Source of the DNA: DATFLK01 sp035267815
GTDB taxonomy: Bacteria; Pseudomonadota; Zetaproteobacteria; Mariprofundales; Mariprofundaceae
Length of the DNA: 32,529 bases
Assembly: GCA_035267815.1 (NCBI GenBank)
Contig: DATFLK010000160.1
Location: 1 to 32,529 of the forward strand
Direction: 5' to 3'
The position numbers were made by a program, and so were the translations under genes. The notes below the pieces were generated by a model. That model did not search any database, was not told the origin of the DNA, and saw nothing but the letters and a program-made list of their open reading frames with translations. This document shows positions 1 to 7,186 of this stretch, piece by piece. Each line of letters opens with the position of its first letter. The stretch's first letter is position 1.

Positions 1-30
1 TCCGGGGTTCGAGTCCCTGAAGCGCCACCA
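1..30 (+). tRNA. 3' end of a tRNA gene (partial, isoacceptor unknown)
   Basis: The window opens inside a tRNA. Visible are the T-arm with loop TTCGAGT closed by a GGG/CCC stem, the acceptor 3' strand AAGCGCC, discriminator A and an encoded CCA ending at base 30. The 5' half lies outside the window, so the anticodon and amino acid cannot be read. An integrase gene lies directly downstream on the opposite strand, which is the usual arrangement when a tRNA 3' end serves as the attachment site of an integrated element. Confidence 0.85.
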
Positions 31-958
31 CCTTAACCCCCTGTGAATGCAGGGGGTTTTCTTTTTCCAGACCCCAATTGTGACTCAATTGTGACAGTCT
101 TGTGACGATCTTCTCCCCTGCTAGCGGGTCATGGTCAGGCATATAGCGTCCGTATTTGCGGAGCAGCATTTGCATGTTGGTGTGTCCCATCTGGCGTGCG
201 ATCCATGCCGGGTTCTCTCCAGAGGATAGGAGCATCGACGCATAGGTGTGTCGGGTCTGGTAAGGATTGCGGTAGCGGACACCGGCAGCCTTGAGGGCAT
301 GGGCCCATAGCGGATACCTGATTTTAATATCAGAACTCCACGGCCTGTTTGTCTCGGGGTTATGGAATACCCGCTTGCCTTCTTTGAAGGTGAATGGGCG
401 CTGATTCTCCAATGCTTCCAACGCCAGAGGAAGTAACAGAATCTCACGCTTTCCCGCGTTGGTTTTTGGGTGCTTGATTACGCCACGGACGCAGGCCCGT
501 TGCACATAGACATAGTCTCGGACTGGATCAATGTCGCCCCATTCGAGAGCAATCAATTCACTGGTGCGTAGGCCGGTCCAGAAGGCAAATTGAATCAGGT
601 TGCGGCCTTGATCGGGCAGGACGGCAAGGATGCGTTGCTGTTCCTCAAAGGTGAACGGTTCCGGCTCTTCCTCACGCACTTCAAGGTTCTTGATCCTGTC
701 CATTGGATTGCGCTCGATAGCACCATCCGCAAAGGCATCCTCTAGCATTCCGCGCAGCGGGATCAGAATGTTGTTGATGCGCTTGTTGGAAACAGTGAGG
801 CTGCCCAACCACTGCCGGATTCCCTGTGTAGTGAGTGCCAGAAGTTCTAAATGGCCAAAGGCGGGGATCAGGTGGCATCTCACGGCGGTTTCATAGGAAG
901 CATAGGTAGAATCTGCCAGAGTACGTTTCTTGGCAAACCGATTAATTCCACACCTCAT
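1..958 (-). CDS. Tyrosine recombinase/integrase, N-terminally truncated and open to the left edge
   Basis: A continuous reading frame runs from ATG 958 leftward past base 1 without a stop, at least 319 codons. The first residues resemble the end of a core-binding (SAM-like) domain (DSTYASYETAVRCHLIPAFG). The catalytic domain follows: box I arginine in TGLRTSELIALEW, the beta-hairpin lysine in KTNAGKREILL, YQTRHTYASML with the second-box arginine, GHTNMQMLLRKYGRY with the distal His and the tyrosine nucleophile. The usual first His of HxxR is Tyr here. The arm-binding N-terminus is missing: upstream of about base 969 the DNA is an IS3-family remnant. The C-terminal tail is encoded by antisense terminator and tRNA sequence. 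Integrases of this type move islands into tRNA 3' ends. This copy is probably impaired by the loss of its N-terminus. Confidence 0.85.
   Translation of the reverse strand, partial: MRCGINRFAKKRTLADSTYASYETAVRCHLIPAFGHLELLALTTQGIRQWLGSLTVSNKRINNILIPLRGMLEDAFADGAIERNPMDRIKNLEVREEEPEPFTFEEQQRILAVLPDQGRNLIQFAFWTGLRTSELIALEWGDIDPVRDYVYVQRACVRGVIKHPKTNAGKREILLLPLALEALENQRPFTFKEGKRVFHNPETNRPWSSDIKIRYPLWAHALKAAGVRYRNPYQTRHTYASMLLSSGENPAWIARQMGHTNMQMLLRKYGRYMPDHDPLAGEKIVTRLSQLSHNWGLEKENPLHSQGVKVVALQGLEPR
35..70 (+). terminator. Intrinsic terminator of the tRNA transcript
   Basis: Stem AACCCCCTG (35-43) pairs perfectly with CAGGGGGTT (50-58) around a 6-nt loop and is followed by TTTTCTTTTT. It sits five bases after the tRNA CCA end. 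The integrase reading frame crosses this terminator in antisense. Confidence 0.85.
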
Positions 959-968
959 GACGAAGAGC

Positions 969-1127
969 CAGAAAGAGCGGATCAGGAAAACGATCTACCG
1001 GACGCGTGATGATGCCCGGGCAGATGTGTTTGATTATATCGAAGTCTTCTACAACCGCAGTCGCCGCCATAGCTACCTCGGCCAGGTATCACCGGTTGAC
1101 TTCGAGAGGGCGTTTTATGGAAGATAG
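969..1127 (+). pseudogene. Truncated IS3 transposase OrfB (C-terminal fragment)
   Basis: About 50 codons encode the extreme C-terminus of the transposase (KERIRKTIYRTRDDARADVF and onward to ERAFYGR, stop at 1125-1127). Against the complete copy there are two amino-acid changes (N to S and H to Y). All three catalytic acidic residues are missing, so it cannot be active. The open frame extends upstream to about 930 into unrelated antisense integrase DNA, which is chance. Confidence 0.8.
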
Positions 1128-1156
1128 CAAACGTCTACTGGATCGGGGGTAGTCCA
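969..1156 (+). mobile_element. IS3-family remnant (3' end only)
   Basis: From about base 969 the sequence matches the 3' end of the complete element at 3689-4908 with only about four differences over some 185 bases. It ends with the same terminal inverted repeat (CTACTGGATCGGGGGTAGTC then CA at 1156). The 5' part of the element is absent and the break is internal to the IS, so it arose by deletion or recombination, not by clean insertion. It is in inverted orientation relative to the complete copy. Confidence 0.85.
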
Positions 1157-1176
1157 GGTTTCTAAGAGAGAATTGG

Positions 1177-1205
1177 TTGTCACTTAGGATATTATGTCCT
1201 ATTGT
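1177..1205 (+). promoter_or_regulatory. Candidate abiE promoter with overlapping dyad operator
   Basis: TTGTCA (1177-1182) and TATTGT (1200-1205) are spaced 17 bp, a plausible -35/-10 pair. Between and into the -10 lies the near-palindrome TAGGATATTATGTCCTA (1185-1201; 7 of 8 pairs match around a central base). A CACTTA direct repeat (1181 and 1211) brackets the promoter. AbiEi antitoxins are known to repress their own operon through inverted repeats in the promoter, so this is the obvious site. The exact operator is inferred. Confidence 0.5.
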
Positions 1206-1234
1206 ATAGGCACTTATTAATAAAGGCCAAGGAA

Positions 1235-1852
1235 ATGGGACAATGTAATAGTCAAACAGCTACGGAGCGCATTCTATCGCTACTTAAAGAACGCGGTGTG
1301 ATTCGCCCTCGTGATCTTGATCAGTATGGCATTCCGCGTCGTTATCTGAGTCGCCTTTATGAACGTGGAATTCTCCTGCGCTCATCTCGTGGTATATATA
1401 TGGCAGCCAATGCAGAATTTTCTGAAAAACAGACCATAGTAGAGGTGTGTAAGCGGATTCCCAAGGGAACAGTCTGTCTTCTATCAGCTCTATCCATGCA
1501 CGAACTCACTACACAAACCCCCTTTGAAGTCTGGCTGGCAATTGATCGAAAAGACTGGCTGCCACAGGTGAAAGACCTTCCTGTTCGGATCGTCCGATTT
1601 TCCGGAGGTGCTCTAAAGATCGGTATCGAACACCGTGTAATCGATGGCGTTCCTGTTCCTGTTTATAATACAGCAAAGACCGTTGCGGACTGTTTCAAAT
1701 ACAGAAACAAGATCGGACTGGATGTAGCTATAGAGGCTCTCAAGGATGGCTGGAGAGCAAAGAAATTCACGATGAATGAAATACAGAAGTATGCCGACAT
1801 TTGCCGCGTTCAGAATGTCATGCGGCCATACCTTGAGGCTCTCGTCGCATGA
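1235..1852 (+). CDS. abiEi: AbiEi-family antitoxin of a type IV toxin-antitoxin system
   Basis: Protein of 205 residues. An N-terminal winged helix-turn-helix (about residues 10-60, TERILSLLKERGVIRPRDLD then RRYLSRLYERGILLRSSRGI) is followed by the AbiEi C-terminal domain with YNTAKTVADCFKYRNKIG. Family knowledge: AbiEi antagonises the AbiEii nucleotidyltransferase without binding it and represses its own promoter through the winged HTH and C-terminal domain. ATG 1235 is preferred over an in-frame TTG at 1202, because the TTG lies inside the candidate -10 box and ATG 1235 has AAAGG about 7 bases upstream. The stop overlaps the next start as ATGA (1849-1852), so translation is probably coupled. 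This class of system can act in phage defence or plasmid and island maintenance. Confidence 0.88.
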   Translation: MGQCNSQTATERILSLLKERGVIRPRDLDQYGIPRRYLSRLYERGILLRSSRGIYMAANAEFSEKQTIVEVCKRIPKGTVCLLSALSMHELTTQTPFEVWLAIDRKDWLPQVKDLPVRIVRFSGGALKIGIEHRVIDGVPVPVYNTAKTVADCFKYRNKIGLDVAIEALKDGWRAKKFTMNEIQKYADICRVQNVMRPYLEALVA

Positions 1853-2733
1853 GTGGAACAGGAGCAAATCCGGCTGCATCAATTCGGCAGCGACTGCTCA
1901 ATATCTCGCGCGAGCAGAGGTTTGATTTCAATCGCATCCTGACCGACTTTGGGCTGCAACGGTTGCTATACCGGTTGTCGGTCTCACCATACCATGATGA
2001 GTTTGTCCTCAAAGGAGCCATGCTCTTCTCCTATTGGAGCGGAGATGCATTCAGGGCCACCAAGGATGTGGACTTTCTGAAGTCCGGTGAGGCCTCGATC
2101 GAATATCTCAAGCGCGTATTTACTGATCTCTGTGATCAGGCCGTAGAGCAGGATGATGGGTTGATCTTTGATAAGGCATCGGTCTCGGCTGAAGAGATCA
2201 GGGAAGACGATGCTTATGGCGGCATTCGGATTACGATGAAAGCGATACTATCAGGTGCTCGTATCTCAATTCAGGCTGACATCGGTATCGGTGATGTGAT
2301 CACGCCTGCGGCAGAGGAGATCGATTATCCTGTTTTGCTTGAGCTGCCATCGCCCAAGCTGAAGGCCTATCCGGTGGAGACAGTGATTGCGGAAAAGTTT
2401 GAGGCTATGGTGCATCTTGGGGTTGCCAATAGCCGGATGAAGGATTTCTACGATATTTGGGCGTTGATCAAATTCATGAAACCGGATCATGAAATGATGG
2501 CAGTGGCCATTGCCAATACATTCAGGCGGCGAGCCACTGCATTGCCTGATGAAGTGCCAGCGGCACTGACCAGTACGTTTTCACGGGATGAGATGAAGCA
2601 GAGACAATGGACTGCATTTATCAGGCGCGCCGCTGTGGGAAGCAGTGCCAAGCCGACACTGCACGAAACAGTCGAAGAGATCAGGCCTTTGTTGATGAGT
2701 CTGGTAGATGATGCGAGGTATGATCATGAATGA
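1849..2733 (+). CDS. abiEii: AbiEii/AbiGii-family nucleotidyltransferase toxin
   Basis: Protein of 294 residues with the DNA polymerase beta-like nucleotidyltransferase signature of AbiEii toxins: motif I LKGAMLFSYW (K55, G56) and RATKDVDFL (R69, T71, D73, D75); a further Asp in IQADIGIGD (D144); motif III ETVIAEKFEAMV (K183); motif IV RMKDFYDIW (D199, D202). All expected catalytic positions look intact, so the toxin is probably active. Family knowledge: AbiEii-type toxins transfer nucleotides, shown for related enzymes to pyrimidine additions on tRNA, and arrest growth reversibly. The gene overlaps abiEi by 4 bp and the downstream SEC-C gene by 8 bp. Confidence 0.9.
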   Translation: MSGTGANPAASIRQRLLNISREQRFDFNRILTDFGLQRLLYRLSVSPYHDEFVLKGAMLFSYWSGDAFRATKDVDFLKSGEASIEYLKRVFTDLCDQAVEQDDGLIFDKASVSAEEIREDDAYGGIRITMKAILSGARISIQADIGIGDVITPAAEEIDYPVLLELPSPKLKAYPVETVIAEKFEAMVHLGVANSRMKDFYDIWALIKFMKPDHEMMAVAIANTFRRRATALPDEVPAALTSTFSRDEMKQRQWTAFIRRAAVGSSAKPTLHETVEEIRPLLMSLVDDARYDHE

Positions 2734-3643
2734 CGATTTTCAACTGGTCAGATCACCACTGTGCCAAGAAATCACCAGCAATGGCGAGACTGTGGAGGTG
2801 GCGATATATCGTGGTGCTGAGGACAAAACGTGGACGCTTGAGGTGGTCGATGAATACGGCAACTCCACCGTATGGGATGATGAATTTGCAACTGACAATG
2901 ATGCCCTCAAAGAGGTTCTGAATACCATCGAAGAAGAAGGCATCAAGGCACTGGTTGGTGAACCCTCTGGAGAGTTCCCCATCGATCAAAAGCTCCGGAA
3001 ACTGGACGACATCTTCTGCTCTGATATCGCACCGGAAACCGCGATGGATGCCTCCACGCTGGAGGGCTTCTTCACTGCGCTGATCCTCGGCCCTTACGTC
3101 ATTATGCCATCCCAATACACGCCATGGATTTGGGACATGTACGATGCGAAGGAAGAAGTCGTTTACGATTCCATGGAGCAGGCCGAGGAGACCATGAATC
3201 TGCTCATGGCCGTCTGGAACAACATCGCTAAAACGTTCTCCACTGATCCCGCTTCATTTGAGCCAGCATACTTCCGTGCAGTCGAATGGGGAGCTTCAGA
3301 ATGGTGTGAAGGCTTCCTGCTTGGAGCGAGCCTGTTCGGTGAACAGTGGACATCCCTCTGGCTCACTCAGCCAAAACTGGTCACGCCATTTCTTCGGCTT
3401 GGCGATGAGGCTGGCCTTGAGATCACCAAGAAAGAGAAAAATGCCGAGAAGTGGATGAATGCAGTGCCGGATGCTTTGGTTGATATTCATGCCTATTGGC
3501 TGGAGCATCGAAGCGATCCACCCAGCCGTTCGCCATCGGTTCCGATACGGAGAGAACACAATGTCGGCAGAAACGACCCTTGCCCATGTGGTTCTGGCAA
3601 GAAATTCAAGAAATGTTGCGGCGCTCCGCCGACCATCCACTGA
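2726..3643 (+). CDS. UPF0149/YecA-like protein with C-terminal SEC-C zinc motif
   Basis: Protein of 305 residues in three parts. Residues 1-75 form a small acidic domain (VRSPLCQEITSNG, VVDEYGNSTVWDDEFATD). Residues about 95-240 resemble the UPF0149/YecA fold, including LEGFFTALILGPYVIMPSQY. The C-terminus is a SEC-C motif, CPCGSGKKFKKCCG, with zinc-ligand cysteines 286, 288, 297 and 298, as at the end of SecA. ATG 2726 is chosen because GAGG (2715-2718) lies 7 bases upstream; in-frame ATGs at 2708, 2711 and 2720 lack good spacing. It overlaps the toxin gene by 8 bp and so belongs to the same transcript. SEC-C modules usually mediate protein or nucleic-acid contacts. Its role here is unknown: passenger, accessory defence protein or TA modulator. 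Confidence 0.8.
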   Translation: MNDDFQLVRSPLCQEITSNGETVEVAIYRGAEDKTWTLEVVDEYGNSTVWDDEFATDNDALKEVLNTIEEEGIKALVGEPSGEFPIDQKLRKLDDIFCSDIAPETAMDASTLEGFFTALILGPYVIMPSQYTPWIWDMYDAKEEVVYDSMEQAEETMNLLMAVWNNIAKTFSTDPASFEPAYFRAVEWGASEWCEGFLLGASLFGEQWTSLWLTQPKLVTPFLRLGDEAGLEITKKEKNAEKWMNAVPDALVDIHAYWLEHRSDPPSRSPSVPIRREHNVGRNDPCPCGSGKKFKKCCGAPPTIH

Positions 3644-3717
3644 GCTGCCTGATTTTGGCATTTCAGTATCCGAATAACGACAACTGAGTGGACTACCCCC
3701 GATCCAGTAGACGTTTG

Positions 3718-4533
3718 CTATCTTCCATAAAACGCCCTCTCGAAGTCAACCGGTGATACCTGGCCGAGATGGCTGTGGCGGCGATTGCGGTTGTAGAAGA
3801 CTTCGATATAATCAAACACATCTGCCCGGGCATCATCACGCGTCCGGTAGATCGTTTTCCTGATCCGCTCTTTCTTCAGGGAACTGAAAAAAGACTCGGC
3901 AACAGCAACAGCATTATCCCAGCAGTTGCCTCTGCGGCTCATGCTGGGTTTCAGGTTGTGATCTCGCAGAAAGCGATGCCAGTCGTCGTTGCCGTACTGC
4001 GAGCCCTGATCAGAATGAATCACCACCTCTGATTTTGGCCTGCGTCTCCAGACCGCCATCAGCAAGGCATCCAACACAATCTCCCGAGCCAGGCTTTCCT
4101 TCATCGACCAGCCAATCACCTGACGCGAAAACAGATCCAGAACCACGGTCAGATAGAGCCAACCCTGATGCGTTCGGATATAGGTGATATCCGTGACCCA
4201 TGCCTGATCCGGCCCCTCCATCGTAAACTGACGATCCAGATGGTTGGGCGAAAGCTGGGCAGGATGCCCAGCTTTGTATCTTGGCTTCTTGTAGCCACGC
4301 AGCGCTTTGATGCCGTTGTCCTGCATCAAGCGGGCAACCCGATTCTCACCACAGCACTCGTTCATTTCCATCAGGTCACGGTGGATTCGTCTACTGCCAT
4401 AGATGCCACCACTTGCCGCATAGGATGCCCGAATCAAACCAAGCAAATGCTTGTTGGCTTTGGCTCTCGCAGATTCCGGCTCTTTCATCCATGCGTAAAA
4501 GCCACTTGGATGCACACGCATGACACGGCACAT
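3718..4533 (-). CDS. IS3-family transposase OrfB (DDE integrase domain)
   Basis: Protein of 271 residues read from its own first ATG; in the element it is probably made mainly as an OrfAB fusion. The HTH_21-like region (SGGIYGSRRIHRDL) is followed by the rve integrase core: D115 in WVTDITYI, D175 in VIHSDQGSQY, and E213 in AESFFSSLKKE. The D-to-E spacing is 37 residues instead of the 35 typical of this family. A tandem CAACAG hexamer (3900-3911) inserts an extra Val-Ala just before the catalytic Glu. The enzyme may therefore be inactive. The C-terminus ends in ERAFYGR. Confidence 0.9.
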   Translation of the reverse strand: MCRVMRVHPSGFYAWMKEPESARAKANKHLLGLIRASYAASGGIYGSRRIHRDLMEMNECCGENRVARLMQDNGIKALRGYKKPRYKAGHPAQLSPNHLDRQFTMEGPDQAWVTDITYIRTHQGWLYLTVVLDLFSRQVIGWSMKESLAREIVLDALLMAVWRRRPKSEVVIHSDQGSQYGNDDWHRFLRDHNLKPSMSRRGNCWDNAVAVAESFFSSLKKERIRKTIYRTRDDARADVFDYIEVFYNRNRRHSHLGQVSPVDFERAFYGR

Positions 4534-4580
4534 CGCCCTTATCCGGAATTCTTGCCTATGATCCCTGATGAATGCGTACC

Positions 4581-4844
4581 TTACCCGGACACCTTGGCAA
4601 AGTACGCTGCGGCCTTTTTTAGGATGTCTCGTTCTTCCTTGACCCGTTTCAGCTCGCTCTTCAAGCGGGCGATCTCTGCCTGGCTCGCATCAGGTTTGCC
4701 TTTGCCTTTGGTCTGTCGAAGCCACAAATACAAGCTTTTGGTCGATATGCCGAGTCGCTCAGAAACGTCGGCAACTGAATAGCCTCGCTCCGTAACCTGC
4801 TTGACCGCTTCGGCCTTAAATTCGTCTGTAAATCTCCGTCGCAT
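4581..4844 (-). CDS. IS3-family transposase OrfA (helix-turn-helix protein)
   Basis: Protein of 87 residues: RRRFTDEFKAEAVKQVTERG with an HTH (YSVADVSERLGISTKSLYLW) and a leucine-zipper-like stretch (ARLKSELKRVKEERDIL). It binds the IS ends and regulates transposition. ATG 4844 is preferred to GTG 4850 because GAGGA lies 6 bases before it. Near the end a run reading A AAA AAG on the minus strand (about 4615-4621) is the classic -1 slippery heptamer of IS3 elements. The -1 frame is open from there through to OrfB (VRYAFIRDHRQEFRIRA then MCRVM), giving OrfAB. Confidence 0.88.
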   Translation of the reverse strand: MRRRFTDEFKAEAVKQVTERGYSVADVSERLGISTKSLYLWLRQTKGKGKPDASQAEIARLKSELKRVKEERDILKKAAAYFAKVSG

Positions 4845-4931
4845 AAACACTCCTCAACTCATTCCACTTTGGAACGTGATTTGTGTCTACTGTTTCGGGG
4901 GTAGTCCATCCTGCCTTGCGCCGCCTTCGGT

Positions 4932-5990
4932 TTAGTTGTCCTTCAATGTCGCCATATCGATGACAAAGCGGTACTTCACATCTCCCTTGACCGTACGATC
5001 GTAGGCGGTGTTCACATCCTTCATGTTGACCATCTCGATATCGCAGGTGATGTCGTGCTCGCCGCAGAAGTCGAGCATCTCCTGTGTTTCCGGTAATCCG
5101 CCGATCAGGGAGCCGGCCATTGAGCGCCGACGAAAGATGAAGGGAATGCCATTAACCCGGGTAAGCGGCTCAACCGAACCCACGATCACCATTGTGCCGT
5201 CACGCTTCAGCAGTCCCATATAGGGATCGACATCATGGCCGACCGGAATGGTGTTGAGCAGGAAGTCGAAGCTGTTTTGAGCCGCCTCCATGGCCTCGGC
5301 ATCCTTCGATAACAGCACCTCGTCGGCACCCAGCTTCTTGGCATCCTCACCCTTTTCCGGTGAGGTGGTAATCATCACTACATGTGCGCCCATGGCGTGC
5401 GCGAATTTCACCCCCATGTGACCAAGTCCACCCAGGCCGATGACGCCGACCTTCTGTCCGACACCGACCTTCCAGTTTTTGAGGGGGGAGTAGGTGGTGA
5501 TGCCAGCGCACAGCAATGGTGCCGCCGCTGCCGGATCGAGATTGTCCGGTATGCGCAGTACGAAACGCTCATCGACAGTGATCCTGTCGGAATAGCCGCC
5601 GAAGGTGGTTTTGTGCGGTGTGCCTCCGATCTTGTCTTCACCGTCGTAGGTTCCTGTCCAGCCATTGTCGCAATACTGCTCCAGGCCATCGTCGCAGGAT
5701 TGGCAGTGCCGACAGCTGTCGACCATACAGCCGACACCGACCAGATCGCCCACCTTGTATTTGCTGACCTTGTCTCCAACCGCGCTCACGCGTCCGACGA
5801 TCTCGTGCCCGGGGACGAAGGGGTAGTGTGTCCAGCCCCATTCGTTGCGGGCCGTGTGAATATCGGAGTGGCAGATGCCACAGTAGAGAATATCGATCTC
5901 CACATCTTCCGGGCGAGGTTCACGCCGCTCAAACTGGAAGGGTTCGAGCTCACCGGTGGGGGAATGGGTGGCATATCCATGTGCTTTCAT
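4932..5990 (-). CDS. Zinc-dependent NAD(P) alcohol dehydrogenase (cinnamyl-alcohol/YahK type)
   Basis: Protein of 352 residues of the medium-chain dehydrogenase/reductase superfamily. Catalytic zinc ligands are C40 (YCGICHSD) and H62-E63 (VPGHEIVG). Structural zinc cysteines are C93, C96, C99 and C107. The Rossmann motif is GVIGLGGLGHMGVKFAHAMG. It resembles broad aldehyde reductases and alcohol dehydrogenases of the AdhC/YahK/CAD group, which reduce aldehydes with NADPH, and is probably cytosolic. ATG 5990 is chosen because GGAGG lies 7-8 bases upstream; the frame extends to 6071, but without family similarity. It is divergent from an AraC-family regulator. Its stop lies only 23 bp from the IS end, so any downstream partner may have been displaced. 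Confidence 0.9.
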   Translation of the reverse strand: MKAHGYATHSPTGELEPFQFERREPRPEDVEIDILYCGICHSDIHTARNEWGWTHYPFVPGHEIVGRVSAVGDKVSKYKVGDLVGVGCMVDSCRHCQSCDDGLEQYCDNGWTGTYDGEDKIGGTPHKTTFGGYSDRITVDERFVLRIPDNLDPAAAAPLLCAGITTYSPLKNWKVGVGQKVGVIGLGGLGHMGVKFAHAMGAHVVMITTSPEKGEDAKKLGADEVLLSKDAEAMEAAQNSFDFLLNTIPVGHDVDPYMGLLKRDGTMVIVGSVEPLTRVNGIPFIFRRRSMAGSLIGGLPETQEMLDFCGEHDITCDIEMVNMKDVNTAYDRTVKGDVKYRFVIDMATLKDN

Positions 5991-6073
5991 TTCTAAACCT
6001 CCATTTCGTTTCTTTATCGAATGTAGAACAGGAATAAGGCTTGGCGGTGCCAACGCTGTATCCATCACCAAGC

Positions 6074-6099
6074 ATTGATTGTATCATAGTCGAATCAAT
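6074..6099. promoter_or_regulatory. Candidate regulator-binding dyad between adh and araC-type gene
   Basis: A perfect 7-bp inverted repeat ATTGATT (6074-6080) / AATCAAT (6093-6099), with a 12-bp spacer, lies in the 238-bp gap between the divergent dehydrogenase and regulator genes, about 85 bp upstream of the dehydrogenase start. The rest of the gap is relatively AT-rich. Binding by the neighbouring AraC-type protein is inference. AraC proteins often bind direct repeats, so another factor is possible. Confidence 0.4.
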
Positions 6100-6228
6100 A
6101 GGAGGCAAGGTAGATCGATTGCGTAGTATTCTTGCCTGATTATCCGACACTATCGATTTTTGCTACAAAATGGATTAAAGTGATGCCAAGCCCTTTGGTG
6201 ATGGAGTAGGTCATGGCAGCAAACATCC

Positions 6229-7131
6229 ATGAATGATTCAGCGACGCAGGCCCTTGCGCTCCTGAGAAAAAGCATTGCCCGGTTGACGGCTCACGGAGAC
6301 CTGAATTCGACAGAAATTCCCGGTTTGTCGCTGTACCAGAGAAGCGAACCAACTGAACCGGCCAGTGGCATGTATGAACCCAGCATTTGTATGGTCGTGC
6401 AGGGCGCCAAGCGTGTCATCCTCGGCAGTGATACCTATGTGTATAACGCGCAGCATTATTTGATTACGTCGATACACCTTCCGACAGTTTTTCAGGTGAT
6501 TGAAGCCAGTCCGGACAAACCCTATCTGGGCCTCAAGCTGACACTTGATCAGCGAGAGATCTCGCAGCTGATGGTGGACAGCACTCTTCCTGTGCCACGG
6601 GCGAAGCAATCGGGGCGCGGCATGGCTACCGGGAAGATGACGTTGTCACTGATTCTGGCCTTTCAGCGACTGGTCGACCTGCTCGATGAGCGGCAGGACA
6701 TTCCGATTCTGGCTCCTCTCATACAACGGGAGATCATATACCGGTTGCTCGTAGGCGATCAGGGACCACGCCTTCGTCATATGGCATCGATGGGAAGTCA
6801 GGGTAACCAGGTCGCACGGGCTGTCGAACGGCTCAAGGAGGACTTTACGAAGCCGCTGCGTGTCGATGAACTGGCCACACAGGTCAATATGAGCACGTCC
6901 ACCTTCCACCACCATTTCCGTTCCATGACAGCCATGAGCCCGCTGCAGTACCAGAAATGGTTGCGCCTGAATGAAGCGAGGCGTTTGATGTTGACCGAGG
7001 ATCAGGATGCGTCGACGGCGTCATTCAATGTCGGGTATGAGAGCCCGTCGCAATTCAGTCGCGAGTACAGTCGGATGTTCGGTGCGCCCCCATTGCGTGA
7101 TATATCAAGGTTGCGGCAGATGGTTTCCTGA
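6229..7131 (+). CDS. AraC-family transcriptional regulator (YqhC-like)
   Basis: Protein of 300 residues. The N-terminal AraC_N/cupin-like domain (about 30-175) has YEPSICMVVQGAKRVILG and HYLITSIHLPTVFQVIEASP. The C-terminal double HTH (about 190-295) has LRVDELATQVNMSTSTFHHH and the AraC signature SASFNVGYESPSQFSREYSRMFG with T for the first S. This subfamily includes E. coli YqhC, which activates an aldehyde reductase gene in response to aldehydes. The divergent dehydrogenase fits that pairing, so aldehyde-responsive control is likely. ATG 6229 is the first start after an in-frame stop at 6199-6201; its ribosome-binding site is weak. A terminator hairpin lies about 55 bp after the stop. Confidence 0.88.
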   Translation: MNDSATQALALLRKSIARLTAHGDLNSTEIPGLSLYQRSEPTEPASGMYEPSICMVVQGAKRVILGSDTYVYNAQHYLITSIHLPTVFQVIEASPDKPYLGLKLTLDQREISQLMVDSTLPVPRAKQSGRGMATGKMTLSLILAFQRLVDLLDERQDIPILAPLIQREIIYRLLVGDQGPRLRHMASMGSQGNQVARAVERLKEDFTKPLRVDELATQVNMSTSTFHHHFRSMTAMSPLQYQKWLRLNEARRLMLTEDQDASTASFNVGYESPSQFSREYSRMFGAPPLRDISRLRQMVS

Positions 7132-7186
7132 TCTGGTTAGCGGTCTGCCAAATTGTTTTCCTCATACATGTGAGTGGCAGGGCATC

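Larger units (their letters stand above)
3689..4908 (-). mobile_element. Complete IS3-family insertion sequence (1220 bp)
   Basis: Terminal inverted repeats are TGGACTACCCCCGATCCAGT at 3689 and, on the opposite strand, TGGACTACCCCCGAAACAGT ending at 4908; about 25 bp long with two to three mismatches and the TG...CA ends of the IS3 family. It carries two minus-strand frames, orfA and orfB, in the standard -1 arrangement. No 3-4 bp target duplication is visible (left flank ACTGAG, right flank TCCTGC). That suggests a rearrangement after insertion, in line with the truncated inverted copy at 969-1156. Confidence 0.9.

Noticed and set aside
1202..1234. TTG 1202 as the start of AbiEi
   Set aside because: It lies in the candidate -10 box and has no ribosome-binding site; ATG 1235 fits better and keeps the whole winged HTH.
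969..4908. AbiE cargo as a composite transposon bounded by two IS copies
   Set aside because: One copy is only the inner 3' end of the IS, so the outer terminus needed for joint transposition is missing, and no target duplications are seen.
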